From Xylophilus sp. (GTDB taxonomy: Bacteria > Pseudomonadota > Gammaproteobacteria > Burkholderiales > Burkholderiaceae_C), in the NCBI GenBank assembly GCA_009914555.1, contig WNDY01000035.1, positions 1 through 47,544 of the forward strand: a stretch of 47,544 nucleotides of DNA, given 5' to 3'. Position numbers and translations under genes: made by a program. A model generated the notes under the pieces. The model worked only from the letters and a program-made list of their open reading frames with translations, had not been told where the DNA came from and made no database searches. Positions 8,525-16,253 of this stretch are shown piece by piece (position 1 is the stretch's first letter; each line of letters opens with the position of its first letter).

Positions 8525-9316
8525 ATGGCCATTCTTGAGCTGCTCAAGCCGCAGGCCGGCCTGCGGGTATTGGTTTCCGGCGGCGCCGCCGGTATCGGTG
8601 CGGCCATCGCGGACGCATTCCTGCAGGTCGACGCCGAGGTCTATATCTGCGACGTCGATCCGTCGGCCGTCGACGAAGCGAAGCGCCGCCACCCCCCGCT
8701 GCATGCGCGCATCGCCGACGTCAGCCAGCGCGAGCAGGTCGACGCCGTCGTCGATGACGCGTATGCCAGGCTCGGCGGGCTGGATGTGCTCGTCAACAAT
8801 GCCGGCATTGCCGGGCCGACGGGCGGGGTCGAGGCCATCGAGCCGGATGCGTGGGAGCGCACCATCTCGACCAATCTCCATAGCCAATACTATTTCCTGC
8901 GCAAGGCGGTTCCCGTGCTGAAGGACACTTCCGCCAGCCCCGCGATCATCGCCATGTCGTCGGTCGCGGGCCGGCTCGGCTACGCCTTTCGGACCCCGTA
9001 TGCGTCGACCAAATGGGCGATCGTCGGCCTCGTGAAATCGCTCGCCATCGAACTCGGCCCGAGCAATATCCGCGTCAATGCCATTCTGCCGGGTGTCGTG
9101 CAAGGCGAGCGCATGGATCGCGTGATCGCCGCCCGCGCCGAATCGACCGGCGTGACGTTCGAGGCGATGAAAGAAGATTATCTTCACAAGATTTCGCTGC
9201 GCCGGATGGTGACTGTCGAAGACATCGCCGCGCTGGCGCTCTTCCTGAGCTCCCCGGCCGGCCGGAACATTTCCGGGCAAGCCATCAGTGTGGATGGCAA
9301 CGTGGAGTATCTCTGA
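8525..9316 (+). CDS. Short-chain dehydrogenase/reductase (second of two)
   Basis: A 263-residue classical SDR beginning 10 bp after the first one, behind a GGAAAGATGAG leader. It has a GGAAGIG glycine motif (19-25), NNAG at 91-94, and catalytic S145/S146, Y159 and K163. D43 at the end of beta-2 again suggests NAD(H). The two dehydrogenases are clearly distinct in sequence, so they probably act on different steps or stereoisomers (for example both enantiomers of a beta-hydroxy acid). It is the last gene of the BKACE operon, with nhaA following in its own unit. Confidence 0.87.
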   Translation: MAILELLKPQAGLRVLVSGGAAGIGAAIADAFLQVDAEVYICDVDPSAVDEAKRRHPPLHARIADVSQREQVDAVVDDAYARLGGLDVLVNNAGIAGPTGGVEAIEPDAWERTISTNLHSQYYFLRKAVPVLKDTSASPAIIAMSSVAGRLGYAFRTPYASTKWAIVGLVKSLAIELGPSNIRVNAILPGVVQGERMDRVIAARAESTGVTFEAMKEDYLHKISLRRMVTVEDIAALALFLSSPAGRNISGQAISVDGNVEYL

Positions 9317-9379
9317 AGCAGCAGCGCCTCGAGGGCCGGACCCTGCGCGGCGCCCTACAATGGGTGCAGGGTGCGCGGC

Positions 9380-10561
9380 ATGTCGCCGCAGCAGGAACCA
9401 GCGCAGGTCGGGCCGCCGCGCGGTGGCCTCGCAACCATGTCCTTTGCGTCCGCATCCGGCGCGCGCCTCGCGCGCATCCTCCATGACGAATCCGCCGCCG
9501 GCCTCGCGCTGCTGGCCGCCGCCGCGCTGGCACTGCTCTGGGCCAACTCGCCCTGGGCCGCCGGCTACCGCGCGCTCTGGCACACGCCGCTGCCGGCGAG
9601 CGGGATCGACCTACACTTCGGCGTCAACGACGGGCTGATGGCCGTCTTCTTCCTCGCCGCCGGGCTGGAGATCCGCCGCGAGATCGAAGGCGGCGCGCTG
9701 TCCAGCCTGCGGCGCGCGGCGCTGCCGCTGGCCGCGGCGGCTGGCGGCGTGGTGACGCCGGCGCTGGTCTACCTGGCCTGCGCGCCCGCGCTGCCGCGTG
9801 GCTGGGCGGTGCCGACGGCCACCGACATCGCCTTCGCCGTTGGCGTGCTGGCACTGCTGGGCCGGCGGGTGCCGGCCGGGCTGCGCATCCTGCTGCTGGC
9901 GCTGGCGGTGATCGACGACATCGCGGCGGTGCTGGTCATCGTCCTCTTCTATGCCGGCGGCTTCGATCCGGCGGGCCTGGCGCTGGCCGCACTCGGCGTG
10001 GCGATGGCGCTCGGCCTCCAGCGCCTGGGCGCCGGCACGGCCTGGGCCTCCGTGCTGCCCGCTGCGGTGCTGTGGGCGGGGCTGCACCGGGCCGGCATCC
10101 ATCCGGGCCTGGCCGGCGTGGCGCTCGGCCTGCTCACGCCCGCCGCGCCGGCCGCGCGCATCCAGCGCGCCTTGCAGCCGTGGGTGGCCTGGGGCGTGAT
10201 GCCGCTCTTCGCGCTGGCCAACGCGGGCGTGGCGGTCGGCAGCGGCACGCACGGCGGCGGCGTGCTGGCGGCGGTGATGCTGGCGCTGGCGCTGGGCAAG
10301 CCGATCGGCGTGTTCTTCGCGACCTGGCTGGCGGTGCGCTTCGGCGGCTGCCGGCTGCCAGCCGGCGTCGGCTGGCGCGGCGTCGCGCTGGTCGGGCTGC
10401 TGGCGGGCATCGGCTTCACCATGGCGATCTTCATCGCCGCACTGGCCTTTGCCGACCCGGCGCTGCAGGCTGCGGCGAAGCTCGGCGTGCTGCTGGGCTC
10501 GCTGGTGTCGGCGCTGCTGGGCCTGGCCTGGGGCGCCCTGGCGCTGCGGCGCCTGGGCTGA
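9380..10561 (+). CDS. nhaA: Na+/H+ antiporter NhaA
   Basis: An inner-membrane sodium/proton antiporter for pH and salt homeostasis. The opening [21 protein letters not shown] is the typical first helix. [20 protein letters not shown] and the paired aspartates in [16 protein letters not shown] are the conserved ion-binding region. About 393 residues from ATG9380, preceded by a GCAGGG. GTG9371 or ATG9437 are alternative starts, and a TACAAT at 9356-9361 could be a -10 box. It converges with maiA with no base between the two stop codons: TGA and the complementary TCA form TGATCA at 10559-10564. Confidence 0.93.
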   Translation: MSPQQEPAQVGPPRGGLATMSFASASGARLARILHDESAAGLALLAAAALALLWANSPWAAGYRALWHTPLPASGIDLHFGVNDGLMAVFFLAAGLEIRREIEGGALSSLRRAALPLAAAAGGVVTPALVYLACAPALPRGWAVPTATDIAFAVGVLALLGRRVPAGLRILLLALAVIDDIAAVLVIVLFYAGGFDPAGLALAALGVAMALGLQRLGAGTAWASVLPAAVLWAGLHRAGIHPGLAGVALGLLTPAAPAARIQRALQPWVAWGVMPLFALANAGVAVGSGTHGGGVLAAVMLALALGKPIGVFFATWLAVRFGGCRLPAGVGWRGVALVGLLAGIGFTMAIFIAALAFADPALQAAAKLGVLLGSLVSALLGLAWGALALRRLG

Positions 10562-11218
10562 TCAGGCCGCGTCGGGCTGCGCCTGCGGATGCGCGGCCCG
10601 GAAGGCCGGCAGCGCGGCGCAGGCGGCGTCGATGGCGGCCAGCGTCGGATAGCGCGACTCGATCTCCACGCCGAAGCGCCGCGCATTGAAGATCTGCGGC
10701 ACCAGGCACAGGTCGGCCAGCGTGGGCGTGTCGCCCCAGCTGAAGCGCCCGCGCGTGGGCGCATTGCGCAGCGTGGCCTCCAGCGCGTCGAAGCCGACGC
10801 CGACCCAGTGGCGGATCCAGGCGAGCCGGGCCTCCTCGGGCTGGCCCAGCGTGCCGGTCAGGTAGGCCAGCACGCGCAGGTTGTTGACCGGGTGGATCTC
10901 GCAGGCCACGTCGAGCGCCAGCGCGCGCACCTGGGCGCGGCCGACCGGGTCGGCCGGCAGCAGCGCGGGCTGCGGATGCACCTCGTCGAGGTATTCGACG
11001 ATGGCCAGCGACTGGCGCAGCACCGCGCCGCGGCCGTCCTGGTAGACCGGCACCAGTTCGTGCGGGTTGAGCGCGGCGAAGGCCGGCAGGTGCTGTTCGC
11101 CACCGCCGCGCAGCAGGTGCACTGGCACGGCCTCGTATGGCAGGCCCTTGAGGTGGAGCGCGATCCGCACCCGGTATGCGGCCGAACTGCGGAAGTAGGT
11201 GTGCAGCCGCGCGGTCAT
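10562..11218 (-). CDS. maiA: Maleylacetoacetate isomerase
   Basis: A 218-residue zeta-class glutathione transferase that isomerises maleylacetoacetate to fumarylacetoacetate in homogentisate breakdown. The N-terminal thioredoxin-fold domain starts YFRSSAAYRVRIALHLKG, where the SSxAYRVRIAL stretch is the zeta-class active-site signature. GAVLRQSLAIVEYLDE is the glutathione-binding loop. The C-terminal helical domain includes PTLADLCLVPQIFNARRF. ATG11218 overlaps the fahA stop by 4 bp (ATGA), showing translational coupling. Last gene of the homogentisate operon. Confidence 0.93.
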   Translation of the reverse strand: MTARLHTYFRSSAAYRVRIALHLKGLPYEAVPVHLLRGGGEQHLPAFAALNPHELVPVYQDGRGAVLRQSLAIVEYLDEVHPQPALLPADPVGRAQVRALALDVACEIHPVNNLRVLAYLTGTLGQPEEARLAWIRHWVGVGFDALEATLRNAPTRGRFSWGDTPTLADLCLVPQIFNARRFGVEIESRYPTLAAIDAACAALPAFRAAHPQAQPDAA

Positions 11219-12537
11219 GGCGCGGGCGCTGGCAGGACCGTGCCTTCGCAGACACCGAAGCCGATGCGGCGGAAGCCTTCGCGCACGCCGTAGGCGCGCA
11301 GCTGGATGCTGTCGCTGTCCTGCAGGAAGACGCGCTTCTCGCCGTTGGCCAGCACCAGCGGCTGGCGGCCGCCGTGGCTGAGTTCGAGCAGCGAGCCGCC
11401 CTGCCCTTCCCCCGGGCCCGACAGCGTGCCCGAGCCGAACAGGTCGCCCGGCTGCAGGTTGCAGCCGCCGATGGTGTGGTGCGACACCAGCTGGCCGATG
11501 GTCCAGTACGCATGGCGCGAGCCGGCCCGGGCCAGCTGCTCGTGCGGCTGGCCGGCGGCGCGCATCTGCGCGGTCTGGATCCAGACTTCGAGTTGCAGGT
11601 CGAGCCCGCCGCGGGCGCGCGTCTCGGCGCTGTCGAGGTAGGCCAGCGGCTGCGGGTCGCCCTCGGGGCGGGTGAAGGGAATGCGGAACGGTTCCAGCGC
11701 TTCCAGCGTGACGACCCAGGGCGCCAGCGTGGAGGCGAAGTTCTTCGACAGGAAAGGTCCGAGCGGCTGGTATTCCCACGCCTGGACGTCGCGCGCGGAC
11801 CAGTCGTTGAACAGGCCGATGCCGAAGAGGTGGTCTTCCGCCTCGGCGATCGGCACCGGCGCACCCTGCGCGTTGCCGGGGCCGACGAAGATGCCGAGTT
11901 CCAGCTCGTAATCGAGCCGCTGCGACGGGCGCAGCTGCGGCGCGGCGTCGTCCGGGCCCTTGCCCTGGCCCAGCGGGCGGCGCAAGGCGGTGCCGCTGGC
12001 CACGATGGACGAGGCGCGGCCGTGGTAACCGATGGGCACCCATTTGTAGTTGGGCAGCAGCGGGCTGTCGGGGCGGAACAGCCTGCCGACGGCCGTGGCG
12101 TGGTGGATGCCGATGTAGAAGTCGGTGTAGTCGCCGATGCGCGCGGGCAGGCCGTGTTCGGCCCCGGCCTGCGGCACCAGCGCGGCCTGCCACTGCGCCC
12201 GGTCGGCGGCGCCTTCGCGCAGGCCCTGCGACAGCGCCTGGCGCAGCGCGACGCGGGCGGCGCGGCCGCGGCCCATCAGGGCGTTGAGCGTGCCGACCTC
12301 GGTGCCGGCCAGGGCGTCGGCCGCGTCCCGCGGCAGCAGGCCCGCGTCGCGCAGGGTCAGCAGGTCGACGACCTGGTCGCCGATGGCCGCGCCCGGGCGC
12401 CAGGCTTCATCGCTGCCTGCGCGGCGGAAGATGGCCAGCGGCAGGTTCTGGACGGGGAAGTCGGTACCGGCCGCGTTGGCCGAGGCGACCCAGCTCTGCA
12501 GGCTGGCGTCGTGGGTGGCGTCGATGCGATCGGTCAT
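11215..12537 (-). CDS. fahA: Fumarylacetoacetase
   Basis: A 440-residue hydrolase that splits fumarylacetoacetate into fumarate and acetoacetate, the final step of homogentisate catabolism. The N-terminal SH3-like domain precedes the FAH fold. Metal-binding acidic residues are recognisable in DYTDFYIGIHHA, in YELELGIFVG and in FNDWSARDVQAWEYQPLG. Length matches the family. It overlaps maiA by 4 bp downstream and follows a Bug receptor gene by 28 bp, fitting one transcript from hmgA to maiA. Confidence 0.95.
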   Translation of the reverse strand: MTDRIDATHDASLQSWVASANAAGTDFPVQNLPLAIFRRAGSDEAWRPGAAIGDQVVDLLTLRDAGLLPRDAADALAGTEVGTLNALMGRGRAARVALRQALSQGLREGAADRAQWQAALVPQAGAEHGLPARIGDYTDFYIGIHHATAVGRLFRPDSPLLPNYKWVPIGYHGRASSIVASGTALRRPLGQGKGPDDAAPQLRPSQRLDYELELGIFVGPGNAQGAPVPIAEAEDHLFGIGLFNDWSARDVQAWEYQPLGPFLSKNFASTLAPWVVTLEALEPFRIPFTRPEGDPQPLAYLDSAETRARGGLDLQLEVWIQTAQMRAAGQPHEQLARAGSRHAYWTIGQLVSHHTIGGCNLQPGDLFGSGTLSGPGEGQGGSLLELSHGGRQPLVLANGEKRVFLQDSDSIQLRAYGVREGFRRIGFGVCEGTVLPAPAP

Positions 12538-12565
12538 GAAGATGGTCCTGTGGACTGAAAGAAGA

Positions 12566-13549
12566 TCAATCGGTGGTCATGTGGGCCGCGCGGGCGACGG
12601 CGCCCAGGCGGTCGTATTCGCGGCGGGTCAGCGCGTCGAGCCCGGCCGCACTGGAGCTGCGCGGCGTGAAGCCGGCGGCGACGAGCTTGTCCCGGACGGC
12701 CGGATCGTCCAGCGCCGCCACGAGCGCCGTGTTGAGCCGCTGCACCTCGTGGGCCGGCAGCCCGGCCGGGCCGTAGACGCCGAACCACGGCTCGACCGCA
12801 TAGCCGGGCAGCCCGGCCTCGGCGATGGTCGGCACGCCGGGCAGCGCGGGCGAGCGCTGGGCGCCGGCCACGGCCAGCGCGCGCAGTTTGCCGGCCTGGA
12901 TGTGCGGCAGCGATGCCGGCAGGTTGTCGAAGGCCACGTTCACCTGGCCGCCGAGCAGGTCGTTGAGGAGCGGCGCGCTGCCCTTGTAGGCCACGTGCGT
13001 CCACTCGCTCTTGCTGAGCTGGGCGAACAGCACGCCGGCCAGGTGCATGGAGGTGCCGGCGCCCGCGGTCGCATAGGCCTGGCCCGGCTGCCTGCGGCCC
13101 CAGGCGATCAGCTCGGCGATGGTCTTCACCGGCAGCGCGGGGTGGACCTCCAGCACGATGGTGGAGTTGCCGAGCAGGCCGATGGCGGTGAAGTCCTTGC
13201 GCGGATCGAACGCGATGGCGCGGTAGATGTGCGGGTTGAGCGCATTGGTCGAGATGGCGCCCATGCCCACGGTCAGGCCGTCCGGCGCGGCCTTGGCGAC
13301 CGCGTCCATGCCGATGTTGCCACCCGCGCCGCCGCGGTTGTCGATGATGACCGGCTGGCCCAGCGTCTGCGCCATGTGGACGCCCACGGTGCGCGCGACC
13401 AGGTCGGTGGTGCCGCCGGCGGCATACGGCACGATGAAGCGAATGGGCTTGGCGGCCGAGGACTGGGCCAGCACGGCTGCCGGGCCGGCCAGGGCCATGG
13501 CGGCGGTGCCCAGCACCCAGGTCCGGCGCGAAACGGTCGTTGCGGTCAT
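12566..13549 (-). CDS. Bug/TctC-type solute receptor (first of four)
   Basis: A periplasmic binding protein of the tripartite tricarboxylate transporter receptor family, about 327 residues. It starts with a twin-arginine-like or Sec signal (SRRTWVLGTAAMALAGPAAVLAQ), followed by the family opening KPIRFIVPYAAGGTTDLVAR. The mid-protein GTSMHLAGVLFAQLS and PGVPTIAEAGLPGYAVEPW are standard. I chose ATG13549 over the longer frame because GGAG lies upstream and the signal peptide then starts correctly. No TctA/TctB genes are nearby, so it is an orphan receptor inside the homogentisate operon. The ligand is probably an aromatic acid or pathway intermediate, by context only. Confidence 0.9.
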   Translation of the reverse strand: MTATTVSRRTWVLGTAAMALAGPAAVLAQSSAAKPIRFIVPYAAGGTTDLVARTVGVHMAQTLGQPVIIDNRGGAGGNIGMDAVAKAAPDGLTVGMGAISTNALNPHIYRAIAFDPRKDFTAIGLLGNSTIVLEVHPALPVKTIAELIAWGRRQPGQAYATAGAGTSMHLAGVLFAQLSKSEWTHVAYKGSAPLLNDLLGGQVNVAFDNLPASLPHIQAGKLRALAVAGAQRSPALPGVPTIAEAGLPGYAVEPWFGVYGPAGLPAHEVQRLNTALVAALDDPAVRDKLVAAGFTPRSSSAAGLDALTRREYDRLGAVARAAHMTTD

Positions 13550-13576
13550 CGTGGGGTGTCTCCTGTGCAATCTCTC

Positions 13577-14911
13577 TCAGCGGTGGCCCGGGAAGCGGTC
13601 CTGCAAGCCCTGCCAGCAATCGGTGTAGTCGCCGTCGATGGTGCCGCCCTCGGCCCTGCCGCGCAATGCGAAGGCCGTGGGCACGAAGCGGTAGCGGCTC
13701 TCGAACATGAAAGCCAGCGTGCCGTCGAGCTTGTGGGGCTTCAGGTCGCCGCTGGTCGCGCGCTCGAAGCTGTCCTCGTCCGGGCCGTGCGGCACCATGC
13801 AGTTGTGCAGGCTGGCGCCGCCGGGCTTGAAGCCTTCGGGCTTGGCGTCGTACTGGCCGTAGACCAGGCCCATGAACTCGCTCATGAGGTTGCGGTGGTA
13901 CCACGGCGGGCGGAAGGTGTCCTCCATCACCAGCCAGCGCGGCGGGAAGATCACGAAGTCGCAGTTGGCCGTGCCCGGCGTGTCGCTCGGCGAGGTCAGC
14001 ACGGTGAAGATCGACGGGTCCGGATGGTCGAAGCTGATCGAGCCGATGGTCATGAAGGTGGCCGTGTCGTACTTGCAGGCCGTGAGGTTACCGTGCCAGG
14101 CCACGACGTTGAACGGCGTGTGCGTCTGGCTGGCGCGCCAGAGCCGGCCGCCGAACTTCCTGACGATCTCGTAGCGGCCTTCGCCGTCCTCGGCAAAGGC
14201 CACCGGCGCGAGGAAGTCACGCGGATTGGCCAGGCCGTTGGAGCCGATCGGGCCCAGCTCGGGCAGGCGGAAGGCGGCGCCGTAGTTCTCGCAGACGTAG
14301 CCGCGCGAGGCGCCGTCGGGCAAGCCGACCTTGAAGGCCGTGCCGCGCGGGACCAGCGCGATCTCGCCGGGCTTCACGTCGAGCACGCCGAACTCGGTGG
14401 TCAGCACCAGGCGGCCCTGCTGGGGCACGAGCAGCAGTTCGCCATCGGCATCGACCAGCGCGCGGCGCTCCATCGACCGGTTGGCCAGGTAGACCAGCGC
14501 GCCCATGCCGGTCTGCGACTCGGCATCGCCGTTGGCGGCGACGGTGTGCAGGCCGTCGACGAAGTCGGCCGGGGTGTCGGGAATCGGGAAAGGGCTCCAG
14601 CGCAGCGGGTCGGGCGGCATGATCGCGCCGCCGGCGGCGCCGGTCGTCCAGCCCGCGTGGGCATAGGGCGCGTAGCGGCCGGTCACCACCGACGGCTGGC
14701 GGCGGTAGAGCCAGCTGCGGCGGTTCTTGTGGCGCGGCGCGGTGAAGGCGCTGCCCGAGACCAGTTCCGGGTACAGCGCCAGCGGCGCGCGCTGCGGGCT
14801 GTTGCGGCCCCGCGGCAGCGCGCCCGGCACCGACTCGGTGGCGAACTGGTTGCCGAAGCCGCTCTGGTAGGCGCGCGTCCCGGCGGCGGCGGTGGTGGGT
14901 GCATCGGTCAT
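13577..14911 (-). CDS. hmgA: Homogentisate 1,2-dioxygenase
   Basis: A ring-cleaving iron dioxygenase that converts homogentisate to maleylacetoacetate. It is recognised by [12 protein letters not shown] near the start and by the iron ligands: His and Glu in [15 protein letters not shown] and the His of [15 protein letters not shown]. About 444 residues, normal for the family. ATG14911 (MTDAPTT) is preceded by a good GGAAGGAAA; the longer upstream frame lacks family similarity. It sits between two Bug receptor genes, with copy 2 of the two-box element between it and the upstream one. Confidence 0.95.
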   Translation of the reverse strand: MTDAPTTAAAGTRAYQSGFGNQFATESVPGALPRGRNSPQRAPLALYPELVSGSAFTAPRHKNRRSWLYRRQPSVVTGRYAPYAHAGWTTGAAGGAIMPPDPLRWSPFPIPDTPADFVDGLHTVAANGDAESQTGMGALVYLANRSMERRALVDADGELLLVPQQGRLVLTTEFGVLDVKPGEIALVPRGTAFKVGLPDGASRGYVCENYGAAFRLPELGPIGSNGLANPRDFLAPVAFAEDGEGRYEIVRKFGGRLWRASQTHTPFNVVAWHGNLTACKYDTATFMTIGSISFDHPDPSIFTVLTSPSDTPGTANCDFVIFPPRWLVMEDTFRPPWYHRNLMSEFMGLVYGQYDAKPEGFKPGGASLHNCMVPHGPDEDSFERATSGDLKPHKLDGTLAFMFESRYRFVPTAFALRGRAEGGTIDGDYTDCWQGLQDRFPGHR

Positions 14912-14952
14912 CTGCATTTCCTTCCTGGGTTGTCGTTCGGGCCGGCGGCCGG

Positions 14953-15013
14953 ATACCCCCGCACCAACCATCTTCTAGCGTGCTATTTTCGCTCGCCAGG
15001 GGACCATACCCCC
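14953..15013. repeat. Two-box intergenic element, copy 2
   Basis: ATACCCCC at 14953-14960 and 15006-15013, 53 bp apart start-to-start. The second box touches the stop codon (TTA complement, 15014-15016) of the minus-strand Bug gene. The interior contains AGCG (14977-14980) and a later CGC, as in the other copies. Confidence 0.7.
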
Positions 15014-15988
15014 TTAATCCAGACGGATGTGGTTGTCGCGGATCAGGCGGCCCCAGCGCTCGCGCTCGGCCTTCACGTAGCGCGCCATGTCCTCGGGCGT
15101 GCCAGGCAGCGCATCCACGCCCAGGGCCTGGAAGCGCGCCTTCACCGCGGTCGAATTGAGCGACTCGACCAGCGCGACGTTGAGCTTGACGATCACGTCG
15201 TGCGGCGTGCCCGCGGGCACCGACAGGCCCTGCCAGGCATAGGCCTCGTAGCCCTTGAAGCCCTGCTCCTGCAGGGTCGGCACGTCCGGCAGCGTGGGCG
15301 TGCGCCGGGCGCTGGCCACGCCGATGGCGCGCAGCTTGCCGGCCTGCACGAACTGGTTGCCGCTGGCGGTGTCGACCAGCATCCAGGGCACGTTGCCGCC
15401 CAGCAGGTCCTGGAGGGCCGGGGCCGCGCCGCGGTAGGCCACGTGCGTGGCCTTGATGCCGGCCTGCTCGCGCAGCAGCTCGCCCGCCAGGTGGTGCGGG
15501 CTGCCGATGCCGGCCGAGGCGTAGCTCACGCCGCCGGGCTGGCTTCTGGCCCAGGCCAGGAATTCGGTCCAGTTCTTCGCCGGCACCTGGGGGCCGACCA
15601 CCAGCACCAGCGGAAAGCGCGCGATCAGGCCGACCGGCGCCAGGTCGCGCTCGGCGTCGTAGCCGAGCCGGGAGAACAGGAACGGGTTGGCCGCGAGCGT
15701 GGCGAAGTCGGCGGTGAAGACGATGTTGCCGTAGTCCTTGGACCGCGCGGCGTACTCGGCGGCGATGTTGGTGGCGGCGCCGGGCTTGTTGTTGATGATG
15801 ACTGCGTGGCCGAGCTTCTGGCCCAGCGTGTCGGCCGTGGCGCGGGCCAGCGTGTCGGAGCCGCCGCCGGCCGCGTAGCCGACGACCCATTCGAGCGGCT
15901 TCGGTTGCGCCAGGGCTCTGCCGCCAGCGGCGGCGCATGCGAGCGCGATGCCGGCCAGGGCAGTGCGGCGGTGGAGGGAGGGGGCCAT
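15014..15988 (-). CDS. Bug/TctC-type solute receptor (second of four)
   Basis: A periplasmic receptor of about 324 residues with a cleavable signal (LHRRTALAGIALACAAAG up to ALAQ) and the family motifs WVVGYAAGGGSDTLARA, GIGSPHHLAGELL and PDVPTLQEQGFKGYEAYAW. ATG15988 has AGGAGACAAGAC in front of it. It is an orphan without membrane partners and lies between the FAD hydroxylase/DUF2783 pair and hmgA. It differs clearly from the other receptor of this operon, so it may bind another aromatic acid that feeds homogentisate. Confidence 0.9.
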   Translation of the reverse strand: MAPSLHRRTALAGIALACAAAGGRALAQPKPLEWVVGYAAGGGSDTLARATADTLGQKLGHAVIINNKPGAATNIAAEYAARSKDYGNIVFTADFATLAANPFLFSRLGYDAERDLAPVGLIARFPLVLVVGPQVPAKNWTEFLAWARSQPGGVSYASAGIGSPHHLAGELLREQAGIKATHVAYRGAAPALQDLLGGNVPWMLVDTASGNQFVQAGKLRAIGVASARRTPTLPDVPTLQEQGFKGYEAYAWQGLSVPAGTPHDVIVKLNVALVESLNSTAVKARFQALGVDALPGTPEDMARYVKAERERWGRLIRDNHIRLD

Positions 15989-16037
15989 GTCTTGTCTCCT
16001 GCGGCTAGGGATGGTCTGGCGGATGAAGAGCGGTGTT

Positions 16038-16253
16038 TCAAGCCGTGCGCGGCAGCGCGGCGCGGGCGGCGGCGAAGGCTTCGCGCAGCACCGGCAGCGC
16101 GCCGATGTGGTTGGCCAGCAGCAGCACCAGGCGGGCGTTGAGCGCATGGCTTTCGGCTTCGGAGAGCGACTGGTGGGTTTCGATCAGCGCCTGGTAGAAG
16201 TCGTCGGGCACGTCGAGGTGCGGCTCGGTGATCAGCTGGGCGGCTGCGGTCAT
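16038..16253 (-). CDS. DUF2783 small protein, candidate coupling partner of the FAD hydroxylase
   Basis: A 71-residue soluble, mostly helical protein (DVPDDFYQALIETHQSLS; ARLVLLLANHIG). It matches my knowledge of the DUF2783 family, typically found next to MhpA/MhaA-like flavoprotein hydroxylases. Its ATG overlaps the stop of the FAD monooxygenase by 4 bp (ATGA at 16250-16253), so the two are translationally coupled. By analogy with the two-component 3-hydroxyphenylacetate 6-hydroxylase MhaAB of Pseudomonas putida U, in which MhaB is a small coupling protein, it may be the coupling subunit. That equivalence is inference. Confidence 0.75.
   Translation of the reverse strand: MTAAAQLITEPHLDVPDDFYQALIETHQSLSEAESHALNARLVLLLANHIGALPVLREAFAAARAALPRTA

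Noticed and set aside
12137..16141. A 1334-residue plus-strand ORF
   Set aside because: It runs antisense through fahA, two receptor genes and hmgA, has repetitive Arg/Ala/Gly composition, and reflects high GC at third positions. The minus-strand genes have clear family motifs.
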